Assembly (NCBI GenBank): GCA_950295325.1
Contig: OX485804.1
Span: 47,368,001 to 47,432,000, forward strand
Reading direction: 5' to 3'
DNA from: Polytrichum commune
Taxonomy: Eukaryota; Streptophyta; Polytrichopsida; Polytrichales; Polytrichaceae
DNA length: 64,000 nt
This document shows, piece after piece, positions 1 to 12,800 of this stretch (position 1 is its first letter; each line of letters opens with the position of its first letter). The translations under genes were made by a program, and so were the position numbers. The notes under the pieces were generated by a model, which worked only from the letters and a program-made list of their open reading frames with translations, ran no database searches and had not been told where the DNA came from.

Positions 1-183
1 GGCAATTAGTCCACCTCCCCAAATCCCAATACAAAAACCAGCACTCCACAGAGACCTCTGAACCTCCAGAATGAGATTCTTTATGGACTGGAGAAAATGA
101 CATTAGAATATTACTGAAACATTAATAGATTGTTAAATTGATTTCCATTACTAGACTCTACTTCTGCCACCTCTGTCTCTCAC

Positions 184-973
184 CTGTTGTTGTTGTTGCT
201 GTTGTTGCTGTTGTTGCTGTCGAATCTGTTGTTGCTGCTGCTGATTCTGTGACTGTCCCTGTGACTGTTGCTGTTGAAGACCACTTACCTGCTGACGTGA
301 CAGCCTCTTTTTGGTTATTTAATAGTGTAGACTGAAGACAACAGAACTATTTACAAACAAGATGGCCTTCGGAAATGGACATCTTCAAACTACTTGACAT
401 AGATAAAAAGCAGCTCTGTCATAACTCCTCACTAACCTGTGATTGTGAAGTGGGATGGTGACGTACAAATTGTTGAGAATCAGAGGTTGTCTGCTGTATC
501 TGAGATGGCATAGGTTGTTGTAGAGCCTGATCATGCTGGCAAATGGACAATTCGAAACATTACTCCTTTGGAATTGAACCTCTGAAGATTTTCAATGATC
601 TACTTCACATGGAACAAAAAATATGCTTCTTCCAAGCACCAGATGTTCACTTACTTTAAAGCTACCGGCATGTCAATAATCACCAGCCCAAACAAGAAGA
701 AGCAACTCAGGACAATTTATGTACTGAATATTAATTTATATTTTTGAATCATACAGAAAGAATAGAAATTTTATGGGTAATTCCTAAGTGGCAGTACCCC
801 TGGTTGTTTTTGCCCTCCAAGGCCTGCAGGCTGTTGGATTTGGGCATGATAGACACCCTGATTTTTAGAAAGCTGGGAAAGCGGCTGCTGTGCTTGCTGT
901 GTTCTTGGCATCAGGGCATTGTTCTGCTGATGCTGCAGATTGTTACGCTGCTGCATTTGCTGCTGCAAATTGG

Positions 974-1004
<31 letters not shown>

Positions 1005-4000
1005 CTGCTGCTGCTGCTGCAGGGTTTGCTGCGATGTAGGCAAGCCTGGGACAGGTATCATCTTAGGAGCTTGTGAATTTGCAATAGAACCCAGACCCAA
1101 GTTGCCATTCCCTAAACCTCCAGAAGAGAAACCTCCCCCAGCAAGGTCTGCTGCGTTCATTGCATAGCCATCCCCTGCAATGGGTGCCAATGAGTTTGGC
1201 AAGGATGCTGCATGTTAACATACCAGTAAAGTGAGCTCTTCTTATGAAATAGTCAATTGAAAGTTCTCTAGCTTCCACTCCATCCTGACATCACTCAAAA
1301 TGGCAATCACAAACTTCAATAACCTCCTCCCAAACAGAATAAAAGACACTCAATTCTCAAATTTACTAACTTCCATAGAGATTCCATGTTTCTTATTAAG
1401 CAAAACCATGAACACAAACTCCTCTCCACTAAGATCTTCATCCATGCAAAATTCGACCTCATTGGAACCCTGCTCTTCTTGAAAAAATACTCGGGGGTAT
1501 GAAAGTATGATAGTAAACCGAATTTGCGATGGCCTTTCATCCACTCAAATCTAGGCATCTCGTAAGGAAGTGCACACCTTCTAACGGCCAGAACAAAAGT
1601 CTTGCACAAAAGGATGTAGAAGCCCCAAAGCTTTCAAGACTTTGAACATTTAAATGACAGGAGGACTCTGACCTCATCTGAGGGACAGTCAGAATGCAAC
1701 CAATGGCTTTGCAAATGATGCAGATTGATAATTTATATCAATATCCATTGCCAGTCCCCCAATAAGTATATAATCTGTTCAGTACAATAGCAGTTGACAG
1801 ACTATATGATTACTAAAAGAGTGAAAAGCAAAAGTAACAACTGGTTGGAAAGGACAGATCTCAGCACTGTGAGACAGATTCTGTGTACATGCAGGCAAAT
1901 GTTTTTTCCTATGAAAACAAAGATAAAGAAAAGTGCACATACGTTGTATGCGAAGTTGTTGTGGCCGATGTTGTTGTTGCTGCTGCTGCTGTTGGTGATG
2001 AAGTTGCTGCTGTTGCTGTTGTGTAATGCGCTGCTGCTGCTGCTGCTGAAGTTGCAAGCTGGAATATTGAGAAGCATTGAGATAGGCCGGGGGCGTGTGC
2101 AAATTAGCTGCTCCATTCATCAAGTGTGGCCCATTTCCAAGCATCATCCCATTGCTCATGGCTCCATTCGCCACTCCAATTGCAGACCCTGTTTTGCGCT
2201 GCTGTTGCCCACTGCTTGGAAGGCCTCCACCAAGTTGACCATTTATTCCACCATAAATATGATTGGTTGCCCCTCCCCCAAACTGCTGTAGTTGTGGACC
2301 AGCAACAGGGCTTCCATTGGCAAGTCCTCCCAGGCCAGCTGAAGATGCAGGGGTAATTCCTAAACCCTGGGAACTATTAAGCCCAGGAGTTGGAATCATT
2401 TGGCTTCCCACTGACATGCCCATGCTGGATGGCACATGTCCATTCTGAGCAATCCTTATCCCACCCATAGCCTGCTGTGATACTAAAGAGTAATTTGAAC
2501 CAGAGCCTCCTGGCGTAGGCATCATGTTGCTGCCAGCCATCCCAAATATGTTGTTTGTATGTCCAAGAGTCCCTGGAGTGGGCATCATCGTTCCTGCACC
2601 ATGGGTCATGGAATTCAATAAGTTACTGCCATTTCCTGTTCCTGTGCCATGAGTCATGGAGGTCATTAAGTTGTTGCCATTTCCAGGTGTAGGAATCATG
2701 TTACTCAAACCCCCACCTCCAGCCCCTGACTGCATAAGATTCCCAGTGCTTCCAGGGGTGGGCATCATTGCAGAGACCCCGCCTGGGGTTGGCATCATGC
2801 TGCTCCCATTGCCAGGTGTAGGCATCATATTGGATGCAGTTCCAGGTGTTGCAATCATGTTGCCCAAGGGGGCAGAAGAAGCCACAGAATGTGGTTGCTG
2901 CTTGGGCACCATGCGCCTTGCAACGGACTGCAGCCGTTGCTCCAAGGTCTTCAGGTCAGCATACTCTTCCTGCATACATGAAAAGTCAAGATCAGCACCA
3001 AAGCAAGACAATAACTCAACGAGCATATTTGGTTGTAATGTAGACTGTTACATGATACATGAGGTAATCCAGTCCCTCAGAATCAACAAACTTGGCTCCC
3101 TTTTATAAACATTTTGACAATTAGCCATATTGTTACACTTCCTCCAATATCACCGAGCTAACTTCCTCAAAACCTCTTAATCCATGTGTAGGTTCAATCA
3201 GGTCCTGCTTGCAACTGCCCATGTCTGCCACAACATGGATACTGGTCCAAAAAGCAAGGTGAGTTTGAGACTTATTCATTCTAAGTTCTCTAAAAGCCAC
3301 ACCTCTTCTGTTCAACACAAAATCAGTCTAAAGATGTACACCCACCTTGCTGGCTGCATTCTTGTACAGAGCTTCCTCCAATCGCTTCACAAAATCAGGC
3401 AGCTTTTGCTGCCACTCAGGGGTCACATGAGGCTTTCGATTTCTGAAAAGCTGAAGTCTGCAGGTTATGCATGCAAAGTAGAAATTTAGTCAATAACTTC
3501 TCAATACCAACAGATATAAACCTCATTCTTCTTCAACGTCTATCCATGTATGCCACAGTTTTGAAAGCTGGCAAAACTATTCAATGAGGATGCATCGCAG
3601 ACACTACTACCAAAGGAGGTCATGCTATATTAAACTGCCAAAACTGTGCAGAGAACATGAATATAAGGACATGTGAAAACTTCTACCTACACCATGCCAG
3701 ACACAAACCACTTCCATGATTTGTTGTGTTCGTATCCGAGCATGTGGTTTCCATACAGGAAAACGAACCTCATGCACGAGAAAGAGAGAGAAAGATGCAG
3801 GACCAGACTCTTACTCAGGCACCACAATAAGCCTAACATGCACAATTTTGCACATCTCAAACATTTCAAAGAAATGAATCCATATTCCTCGGAAAAGAGG
3901 AACTACCATTTAAAATTGATTCCTCTACTTGAGCTGTAAACTTATTCTACCAGATAAATTGCATATAGACCATTTCAATTAACAATCTACTGCTCTTAAG

Positions 4001-4767
4001 GAATAGAAAATCTCCAAGAGTTATAAGGAAATTGGTGCAATTTAAAATCGTGGCTTGACTTTCATCCTTAGCAGATGCATTTATTTTTCTGTCTACCTAC
4101 TACAGAGTATTTTCACTTCAATGTTCTTATATATTCCTACATACACGATCAATCTCAAGACTAAGACCTTGTTTGGGCGCTTCTTGCTGGAATAATTCAA
4201 ATTAACTGGATGATCTTGTCGCTAAGATGTATATATTTGCAACATAAATCGTGTCATGAGAAACCCATCCTGAATATAGGTATTCTGCATAATTGCTCAT
4301 GATCATGGGCAAGCTTTCCAATATTGTCGTACTAGGAGATGCAGGAAAGTAATTCCAATCGACATGAGTTACTGATCTGCATCTTGTGGAAAAGGCATTA
4401 GCCCCCGCTCATAAAATGGTGTTCACCAGATGAAGCCACCTATTTGAGACAAAGACAAGAAACTAATATCTGCCATTGCAGAAAGAACCTCAGAACAAAA
4501 GCAGCCAGAAGATGGTAGCCGAAGCTTTTTGAGCACAAGCGGTGGAGCAAAGCTGCTGACAATGAGCTGGCCCCTCCTAACCAACATCAAGGTCTACAAC
4601 AAAGGCACTCACATGTTGTCAACAACATGTCGACGAAGACCGGTATCCTGTTCCCAGCGCTGCCATGTGCTTTGCAATCCAGGGGTATTTGTAGTATTTC
4701 CATTCTGCTGTTGCCCGCGACCTGCCTGACCTGGAGCTTGCCCTGGAATCTGTGTCTGTGTCTGCAT
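184..4767 (-). CDS. HAC: HAC-type (p300/CBP-like) histone acetyltransferase, N-terminal part
   Basis: Partial gene continuing past position 1. Coding exons read from the sequence: 4767-4613, 3457-3346, 2969-1943, 1207-798, 535-437 and 291(or 288)-184; every junction is GT-AG and phases agree, giving about 637 residues. The start MQTQTQIPGQ resembles the usual plant HAC N-terminus, and an in-frame stop lies upstream at 4867-4869. Residues about 34-105 form a KIX-like helical domain (WQRWEQDTGLRRHV, then RNRKPHVTPEWQQKLPDFV and EEYADL). The long third exon has eight M-I/M-A/P-TPG repeats, a hallmark of plant HAC N-termini, followed by Gln-rich tracts encoded by CAG/CAA. KIX domains bind activation domains of transcription factors; the PHD/ZZ/TAZ and catalytic part would lie outside the window. 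A NAGNAG acceptor makes the last exon start ambiguous by one codon. Nuclear coactivator by family. Confidence 0.9.
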
Positions 4768-6648
4768 TTCTAATCCCGTTGTGTTCCCAAATCTCCTTGG
4801 CCCCTTCCTGTTTTGAGGTCCTACTAAAACTATGTGCCTGCCCACTCCATCTACCTGCGTAGCCTTCTAATTCTGCCCCTGCGAATACACACTCGTGGTT
4901 GTTGCATCTCTAGAAGTCCTCCTACCCAATTCTGCTCCTGCCCATGCTCCAGGGAATGCGTTTCCAGCTCCTGCCAGCCCCATTTCCCATTAATCCAAGC
5001 TGCCGCTTGTCCTTATCCTATCCTCAAACTGAGCTTGATTCAGCATTTCTTGTCCTTTTCCCACCTGTAAGCCTCTCAAACCTGCAACCAAGGCGCCCAC
5101 CAAGCAACCCTTCTAAGCATTCACCGAGTTCCTTTTGTCAGCAGTATTAATGTCAATCAAAACCCATCGAAGACCCTGCATTTATACTACCCATAGCTCC
5201 TGCAAGCCTTGCATCAACATGACCCAATTGATGATTTCCACATACCCCTACACCAATTCTGTGACTTGAAGGTCCCCCACGAAAGGGTGAGGTCCTTGAG
5301 AAAAGATTTCTCAATTGAGGCCGCATCTGAAAGCACGGTGACTGCGTGTTGCGCTGAAGAGAGTGGCTTCGATCTCAAGTGCAGCGGTAAGATTTTGAAA
5401 GTTTCATTTCGAAGAGAGGGTATGATGTAAGATTGGCCCTCGCAAAAGCAAGTTGCCTAACTTAACCGTGCCCTTGAAGGTTAGCCAGTCACAGAGAGAT
5501 GGTAAGAGAAGGAGCAATATAATCTGGAATGTTGCATTTCCACCTCCCGCGGGTACACTGAGAGGGGAAATGGATGAGGAATCTGACTGGGTCTTTCAAC
5601 CTCGAATATGACTGACTGGAGATGGCAGTGAGAGGCTATCAAAGAGAGCAAGAAAAAGCCATGGAATTTCAGGAGATTTTGAAGACATAGGTAGCATTGC
5701 ACAAGAGGTGAGGTAGAATTGGCATAGGCAAGGCCGAGGTTATAAAACTGGGACTTATGGGTTGATTTGGAGTTCTCATCCGACCTTACAGGATGCCTAG
5801 AATCTAACCCCGGAGAAATCCAAGCTGGGCAATTGAAAGAGAATCGCACCTGCACTTAAAAAAATTGGTTCCAGCAGCCCCCGGACAACCCTTGGCAATC
5901 CCCCCCGTGACGCAGGGATGGCGGCAAAGAGGGTTTGAAAGGAACGGCACGCCACTGAGCGCCCACGCGAAAACCTGGAAAAAGCTGGTTCCTACCCGTC
6001 TACACCTGTGCGTCCAGTGTGATTCTCACGGCTTCTGGTCACCCCCACCGCCCCCGAGCTTTCGATAATGGTAGCCCCCGATTCCACGCTCCAGAGTAGC
6101 GGCTTGCACGCGGCAGCAGGCCGGGGGCCACACACCCCCGCGCATCATCGGCGAGGGGCGCCAAGACCTAACAGCAGCGTCGGAGGCAACCGACAGCCCA
6201 AAGGTTGGGTGTTGTTGTTTGGATGTGGGGGATCCGGAGTCGGAGCTGCTACTGCTTTTCAGTGGTCAGTATTTCCGAGTGAGGATTGTGATGAAGATGA
6301 TGATGATGATGATGAGTTGCGTTCCCCGCTTTCTTCCTCTTTTGCTTGCCCTTCTTCCTCCTCCTCTTCAACTTCTGTTCCTGCCTTGCGTTGCGTTGCG
6401 TTGCTGTTTCTCTCTTGAGGCTTGGGTTGTGAGAGAAAGAGAAGAGTCTCTCCTGTCTTCTCTCCTCCTGCTTCTTCTCCTCTTTCTCCTTCCTCCGTCT
6501 TGTTCGTCTTCCTTCCTACGACAGGCGAGCACAAGCACCTGAGCGCCTTCCGCTGCGTAATCTCCCTCCCTCTCTCGGCCCCTCTCCCCCTCCCTTTCTC
6601 TCCCTCCTTATGATGACATAGTCCACCATAACCGGTCCTTCATCCATG
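4768..6648 (-). promoter_or_regulatory. HAC leader and presumed promoter region
   Basis: Sequence upstream of the HAC start codon. Its right part (about 6290-6610) is very CT-rich on the plus strand and holds a short (GAT)n tract near 6296 and repeated GCGTT units near 6393. No long open frame is conserved: the stretch 4870-5230 has fragments that look protein-like on the minus strand, but each is broken by stops or frame changes, so I read it as 5' leader, probably with a leader intron. The transcription start was not located. The whole stretch is present again at 36017-37904 with only a few substitutions and microsatellite length changes. Confidence 0.5.
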
Positions 6649-7504
6649 CTTCCCTATCCACTCGCGCAGCACTTTCATTCATAACATCTGGTTTCTGTCC
6701 ATGAGCACACCCATTACGCCCCTCGCACAGCTCTGAAGAAGAAGAAGAAGAGATGCTAGAGACTAGATAGATAGCCAGCGAGAGGAAAGTGGACGATGAG
6801 CCACCCACAAAAGCAGTGACTCTTTCATTTACTTGAGTTGGTTATCATTCATAACCAATCAACGCACGGACATATTATGCAAGAGAGATATGGATGGTGT
6901 CACGTCTTCATGGATGAAAATTTGAGACAAATCTTGATAACCCTCCTACTCTTTGATGAGCGATACGTTGTCTTCAAATTATTACACTAAATATCATAAT
7001 TAGTGTCACCAATTCATATTGTCTTGTTAAGAGTATTTTCAACAATCCCCTATATTTTTTATCCACCCATGTCCATACGTTGACATGTTATGTATCATAA
7101 ATAACTTTAGTAGGTATTCTAAGACCAATCCCACGTCCAATTAAATAGCACTTACATGTGATTCTGTTATCCATGCAAAGAGCATATCATTTATAACCTC
7201 ATGTTTGTGTCCATAACCTCCTCTTTTTATCCATAAGCATATTGATTATGCTTCATAAAGACGGCTTGAGTAGGTGTTATGTTACCGTCTGTGTAGGGAG
7301 CACTTAAATGTGATTATTGAAGGCATTTAAACTCTAGTCAAGGTTGTGTATTCCACAATTTATCCGCCTTGTTCCTACTCAGTTCCCAATCATTATCATG
7401 CCTGACAAGCTCTCTGAAACCCTTCCAAGTTTGCCTTACAAATTGTCCAGCTTCCACTTTCGTGTGAAGGCGTCCCACCATATCTCTCAACACTCTATTT
7501 CTTC

Positions 7505-7507
<3 letters not shown>

Positions 7508-7554
<47 letters not shown>
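7508..7554. repeat. (GA)n microsatellite
   Basis: An uninterrupted GA dinucleotide run of about 47 bases within non-coding sequence. It creates artificial Arg-Glu or Leu-Ser open frames on both strands that should not be taken as genes. Confidence 0.95.
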
Positions 7555-7556
<2 letters not shown>

Positions 7557-9732
7557 GGATCTCTTAATGGGAGTAGAAAATTGCTTGTTTGGTTCATTTG
7601 CAACTTGGCATACAAAGGGATCACGTGAAAGAGGCACAAAAATACAATGCGGATAGTGGGTATTAAACAATATTGTGATATTTGTGTAAAAGATGGCAAT
7701 CATTGTGTCTAAGTTATTGTTCAACATGCTTAGCTGCATCACCAACTTCAATTGCAAGGTAAGCAAACCCATTGAACTTTGTTGAAATTAAGTGTCTACT
7801 ACTACGACAACTATTTATTGTATGAAATATACATGAACATGCATACTAAAAATGTTACCTTGCCCACTTTCAACAATCATGAATGGTTGTCGTTGGGACG
7901 ATACGGAACTCATAGTCATTTGGAGCTCATGTACGCGAAATTTCATGTCAATAATGAAACCTAAAGTTGGTTTAAAGTTAACCCATGTTCGTGCACGTGC
8001 ATGTTTTGGCCAATCTATTTAATATTGCAACAATACATGAAATGCCTACAATAGGCAAATTGATGGTACAACACTAAATAATCTTAAAAACATATGCCAA
8101 TTTATTGTGGAAGATACACACATTTTTTGTTGAATTTACCTATATTTACTTCATGCAATTGCAAGAAATATTATTATTTTGCACTCTACATAAGATTATG
8201 TGTTGTCAATAGTAAAAAACTTGTAGGATATTCACATGATGGGATGGGGATGGGGTTCACGTTAAATTCAACGTCTCCTAACTCATCACAAAGAGTATGA
8301 GCTAACATGAAATCGCAATATTATTTACTGAGAACATGGTCTTATCCTCAACAATTTTTCATACCACAATTCCACATAGGAGATGAACATCATTGATCAC
8401 TCGTCCAAGTGGAGGGCACTCCCAATGTCCCTCTTGCACTTTTCTATCCACATAGAGGTCGTTTCATCCATGAACTATCTTTTACATCCATGAGCCGATT
8501 GGTTATGTCCCATAACAAGGAGAGTCAATGGATGTCTTGATGCTATCCCAATTTGTCATACACTCTCCTCTTGCCCATTATGAAGTCCTTTTAGTAATTA
8601 TGTCGAATTAAGAAAAATTGGGATTTCAATCAAAGTATCACCTCCAAAAAGATTGGTTTTGTGATTGAAGACTTTGTGTAAAAGATACAAACAAATTTCA
8701 ACAAGCTTGTTCAAGAGGCGTAGGAGGTTTGAAGAAAAATGGTGTTGTGATCACCTCCAAAAAGGATATTGTCATTAGAAGTTGTTATGCAGAAGATATG
8801 AACAAAATTCAACAAGCTCTTCCAAGAGGTCTAGGAGGTTTGAAGATTAAAATTTTAAAAAAAATGTTATGAACATATTTCATAGCGTGATTGTGCAAAG
8901 AATAAACCTTATTTTGGAGTCCATATGAAAAGGTCGTGATTGGGAGAATCTTGGACAAATGTAGTGAATTGGTGAAGATTAATTGTAAAGTCCATGATCA
9001 CGAGGTACTATTGCAACTAGAAGTTGGATTACCATGGAGGGTGCTCTATTTAATCTTTACAAGGGCCAAAATGTAGTTCTTATAATGGAATCAAGTGTGT
9101 CTCTACAAATGTAATAATGACACATGGCAATTTGGAATGGAAATGATTGTTAATTGTTGAAATAGAAAGGCCTTTGCGATATTAATGACTTTGGGTTTTG
9201 TACGACATGAGATTATCATGCCCTTAAGATATAACAATAACAAAGGGATTCAACATGTACATCATCAACAATGTCGATAGTCAAGAAAAATGTACATCTT
9301 TATTAAGGAGTAACAACTATGTTCAATATTCTCTTTTCTTGTCCTAAGAAAATGGCTACCCATGGTCTGTTTCATTTGAAGTAAGCTTGCATTATTCAAC
9401 TCGCAATCCTTGGTATTGCTAAGTTGATATATACTTGAAATGAGAGGAATAAGACAATGGTTGAAGTCATACCACCAAAATTTATGCGGACTTTGGTGTA
9501 GAATACTAGACAATGGTGAGCTCTTGCATTGTGGAAATCTTGTCGCATCCATGAATTCTCCCAAGATATCAATTATGTCTACATTAGAATTAGACAGAGC
9601 CAATGTTTTTGGTTTTCCCCCCCTCAAAGTTAGGACCAATTCCATTGGTTAATGAGTGTTGGGGGTCGATACCCCAACGGCTTCCAATTTCGTGCAATTC
9701 ATAGCATTATTCATATCTATAAGAGTGTTTTG

Positions 9733-9813
9733 TGGGACTGACAATATTTTGCAAAATATTCTTCACATGCAGATTGAATGTAGGGAATCTTTCACAGAAT
9801 ATTGTCAGTCCCA
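9733..9813. repeat. Short perfect inverted repeat (hairpin)
   Basis: TGGGACTGACAATATT at 9733-9748 is matched by its exact reverse complement at 9798-9813, separated by 49 bases. The stem is 16 bp; flanking bases pair poorly. It may be a small fold-back element or a hairpin RNA; nothing else supports either reading. Confidence 0.6.
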
Positions 9814-12800
9814 TGGAACATTGTTATGGATCTTAATAATGTTATGTTAATTTTTTTATTAAGCAACATGGAAATATGTTTATTTTATTCTTGAAATTTT
9901 ATCTTCATCAATACTTGTCAGACATGGGGATTGTGTTGTGTGTGTCGATGATACGTTGTATTGGTTGCATGGTGTGAATACTCTATCCTTTGGCCAAACC
10001 ACACCAAAGGCAAACCATCTTCTTTGACAAACCACCAACCGTGTTTCACCATGACACATTGAGCAAGACATGAGGCAAATATTAGTGAGATTGTTGAACT
10101 CGTGGCATGGCAAAGTTAAATGTTCATTGAATCATTGAGGATTTCGTTAAGATTTCAATTGCTCATTGATAGCTTACATGACTCTCGGTTATTGGATTTA
10201 GATAGGTCACAAGTAGTTCATGAACTTCACCCCAAACATTTGAACATGTTACTCCAACCTCATGTTTAACGATGTTCAAATTGCAATATAGAGTTTTTAT
10301 TACCAAGTAATTTGTTAAACAATGTTTTCCAAATACTTTGACATATAGAACATCAATTTTTTTTTCATGTCTTTTAAAATACAAACGTTGTTAAGTTTCG
10401 CATGTCAATCCACATACACATGGCAAGAACCTTCCAAGGGGAGCCCACATTGCCATTTGTGCATGTTTTGCATAACCGCCATTGTTAGTATTCAATAATG
10501 CTATCACCATATTTCTTCTGTAACATGCTTATGACCCTGTTAGATGTTCCATCAAGCATAAATAGCTTTATGATATAACTTCTACGCATGTGCACCACTT
10601 AATGATGGTTTGTTGGAGAACTTGGGTGGATGTTCCTATGGCTCAAGAAACGAGCTTTGAAAACCCCGGTTTTTGAGAGGATGCACATCCGCGGAACCAT
10701 CACCGAACTATCTTCATATCTACCATTGTAGCAATGTAAGCAAGTTTTGACACATTGTTGGCGCTTGAACGCACACACTCTCTCACACCTTCATCTTTGC
10801 CTCACTCTCACTTGCACTCATGTTGTCACTGGGAACACTGAAATCACAAATGCCAATGTTTGCTACACCAAAAATTGGTGATTGCTTACGAGCACCTCCT
10901 ATGCTCTTTCACAACCACATCTTACCTCTTTTACTATCACATGCACTCAATTACGTAACTAAAGACAACCATCATAAATGGCTATAATCATTCATAATAT
11001 TGATGTTCACCACAACACCATCACACAAATTCAATGTTGCAGGTTCATATCACCACTTGCACACGACAACACCACCTACATAGTTAGTCCATAATTCCAC
11101 ACAATCATAAACACCAACAAATCATAAGGACCAACAAATCAAATCCATGGCTACAAGGGGATCATTGTCGCCCATGGGCACAAAAGTTGGACATCAATAG
11201 ATCACTCCATTTGTATTGGTACTCCTCAGCACATATACTACACTCTGACATCACACACGGGCACTTGGGCATCACATTTGGACACAACATCAATGTCTCA
11301 TGCACCACTAGGGGCGTTATTTGCCTTCAAACTTGACACCACTCAACACCATTGTATACAACAACAAGAATGCACCTTCACATCATCTTAAATTTGCCAT
11401 TATTGTTTGCATTCTCTTTAGAGAGTCCGAAGCACTACCATTTATATCAAAATTTTAAAAAATCCAAATTGTTGCAAAACATGGCTAGTTATTAAAACAA
11501 CACATGTGTACACATATGTACGCAATGTGTATTAACATCTACAATACATTCCACATATATTGGAGAATCAAATTGCCAACATCAAATTAACACCGATGAG
11601 GCCCTCCGACACTTCTCAACCACACACCAGCTAGCTCCCAATGCAAGTTGTTAAATGTGTGGCAAACCTATTATTGCCCCTTGCACAAGCCAAAACATAT
11701 GAGGTTACTTCATGGAATATAGGTTGGTGGCTAGCCACTTCAAGCTACAAATCCAAGAAGCAAATTTGATCTATTTGATAACAACTCCTCGAATCATGTA
11801 TTGTTGCTCCTCACATGCATTTCCTTCATTTCCAACTAGCCACATATAGCTCAATCAACATTGAACTACATACTCATTATTTTGATTGACACACAATAGC
11901 CACACATTTAACACTTCACTAGTAGGTTGCAGTAGGCATAGCGGAAATCTCTTTTGGAAATAGGATAATTTAAAAGACATTACTACTAGAATTTGTGTTC
12001 TCAATTTCCCTCATATATCATTAATTCACCTCTTATTGGAAAAGCAAAATAAATAAATAAATAAATATATATATATGGAAGACCGCTCAATATGAGTAGC
12101 ATCATGCAAAGTCACAATCAATCAATTGGACCAAGCGGAAGTGTTGCTCAAAATATTAAAATATCTGAGCAACTTAAATATGTTTAATCCACATACAACA
12201 ACCATAGAGTTGCGCACCTCACAACTAGATTGCACTAGTTTATGTGATAATCTCTTCCAAAAAGAAGAGTAGTGCAAACACACTATTAGAATTGTGTTGT
12301 TGGTCCCTCACATACATCATTGTCATATTGTGGAAAGCACAATTTATTGCATATGCCACCAATTGATTTGATTTCTTTTTAAAAAAATAAAAAATAAGCC
12401 TTAACAATGTGGAGTTATTGCTTAAACACAGTAAAGTAGTTGCAAACTGGACTCACCTTCTTAAAATGAACCACCCCAAGCATGAGTGTTGCTTGAGTAT
12501 AACAAAAAAATATATGTTGCTCAATCAATTATAAAGCATGTGTTCACATGAGTGTTCTGGAAGATATGAAAGAACACAAATTTAAATTCTCATCACCCAA
12601 AACCCCATGGCTACAATCTAAGGCCAAATAGTCTCAATAGCAAATCACTATGGAGACCATAATTTGGTCTCTCTAATAAGTACCAAGTCACTATGGAGAC
12701 CATAATACGATAATGATCTCTAATATAACCCAATTTAAGAATTTGGTGCTCATCTCGCATCCAAAGTATCAAAATTCAACAAGCATATAGGAATAGTAGT

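Noticed and set aside
744-1167. Plus-strand Leu-rich and Cys-rich open frames
   Set aside because: They are antisense shadows of the HAC poly-Gln exon; CAG repeats read as Leu or Cys on the other strand.
4869-5230. Possible extra N-terminal coding exon of HAC (Gly/Ala/Asn-rich fragments on the minus strand)
   Set aside because: Fragments lie in different frames with stops between them in both copies, and the expected HAC-like N-terminus begins at 4767 downstream of an in-frame stop.
6219-6613. Overlapping Leu/Ser/Pro-rich or Glu-rich frames
   Set aside because: They come from the CT-rich leader of HAC and recur, with different frames, in the duplicate; composition only.
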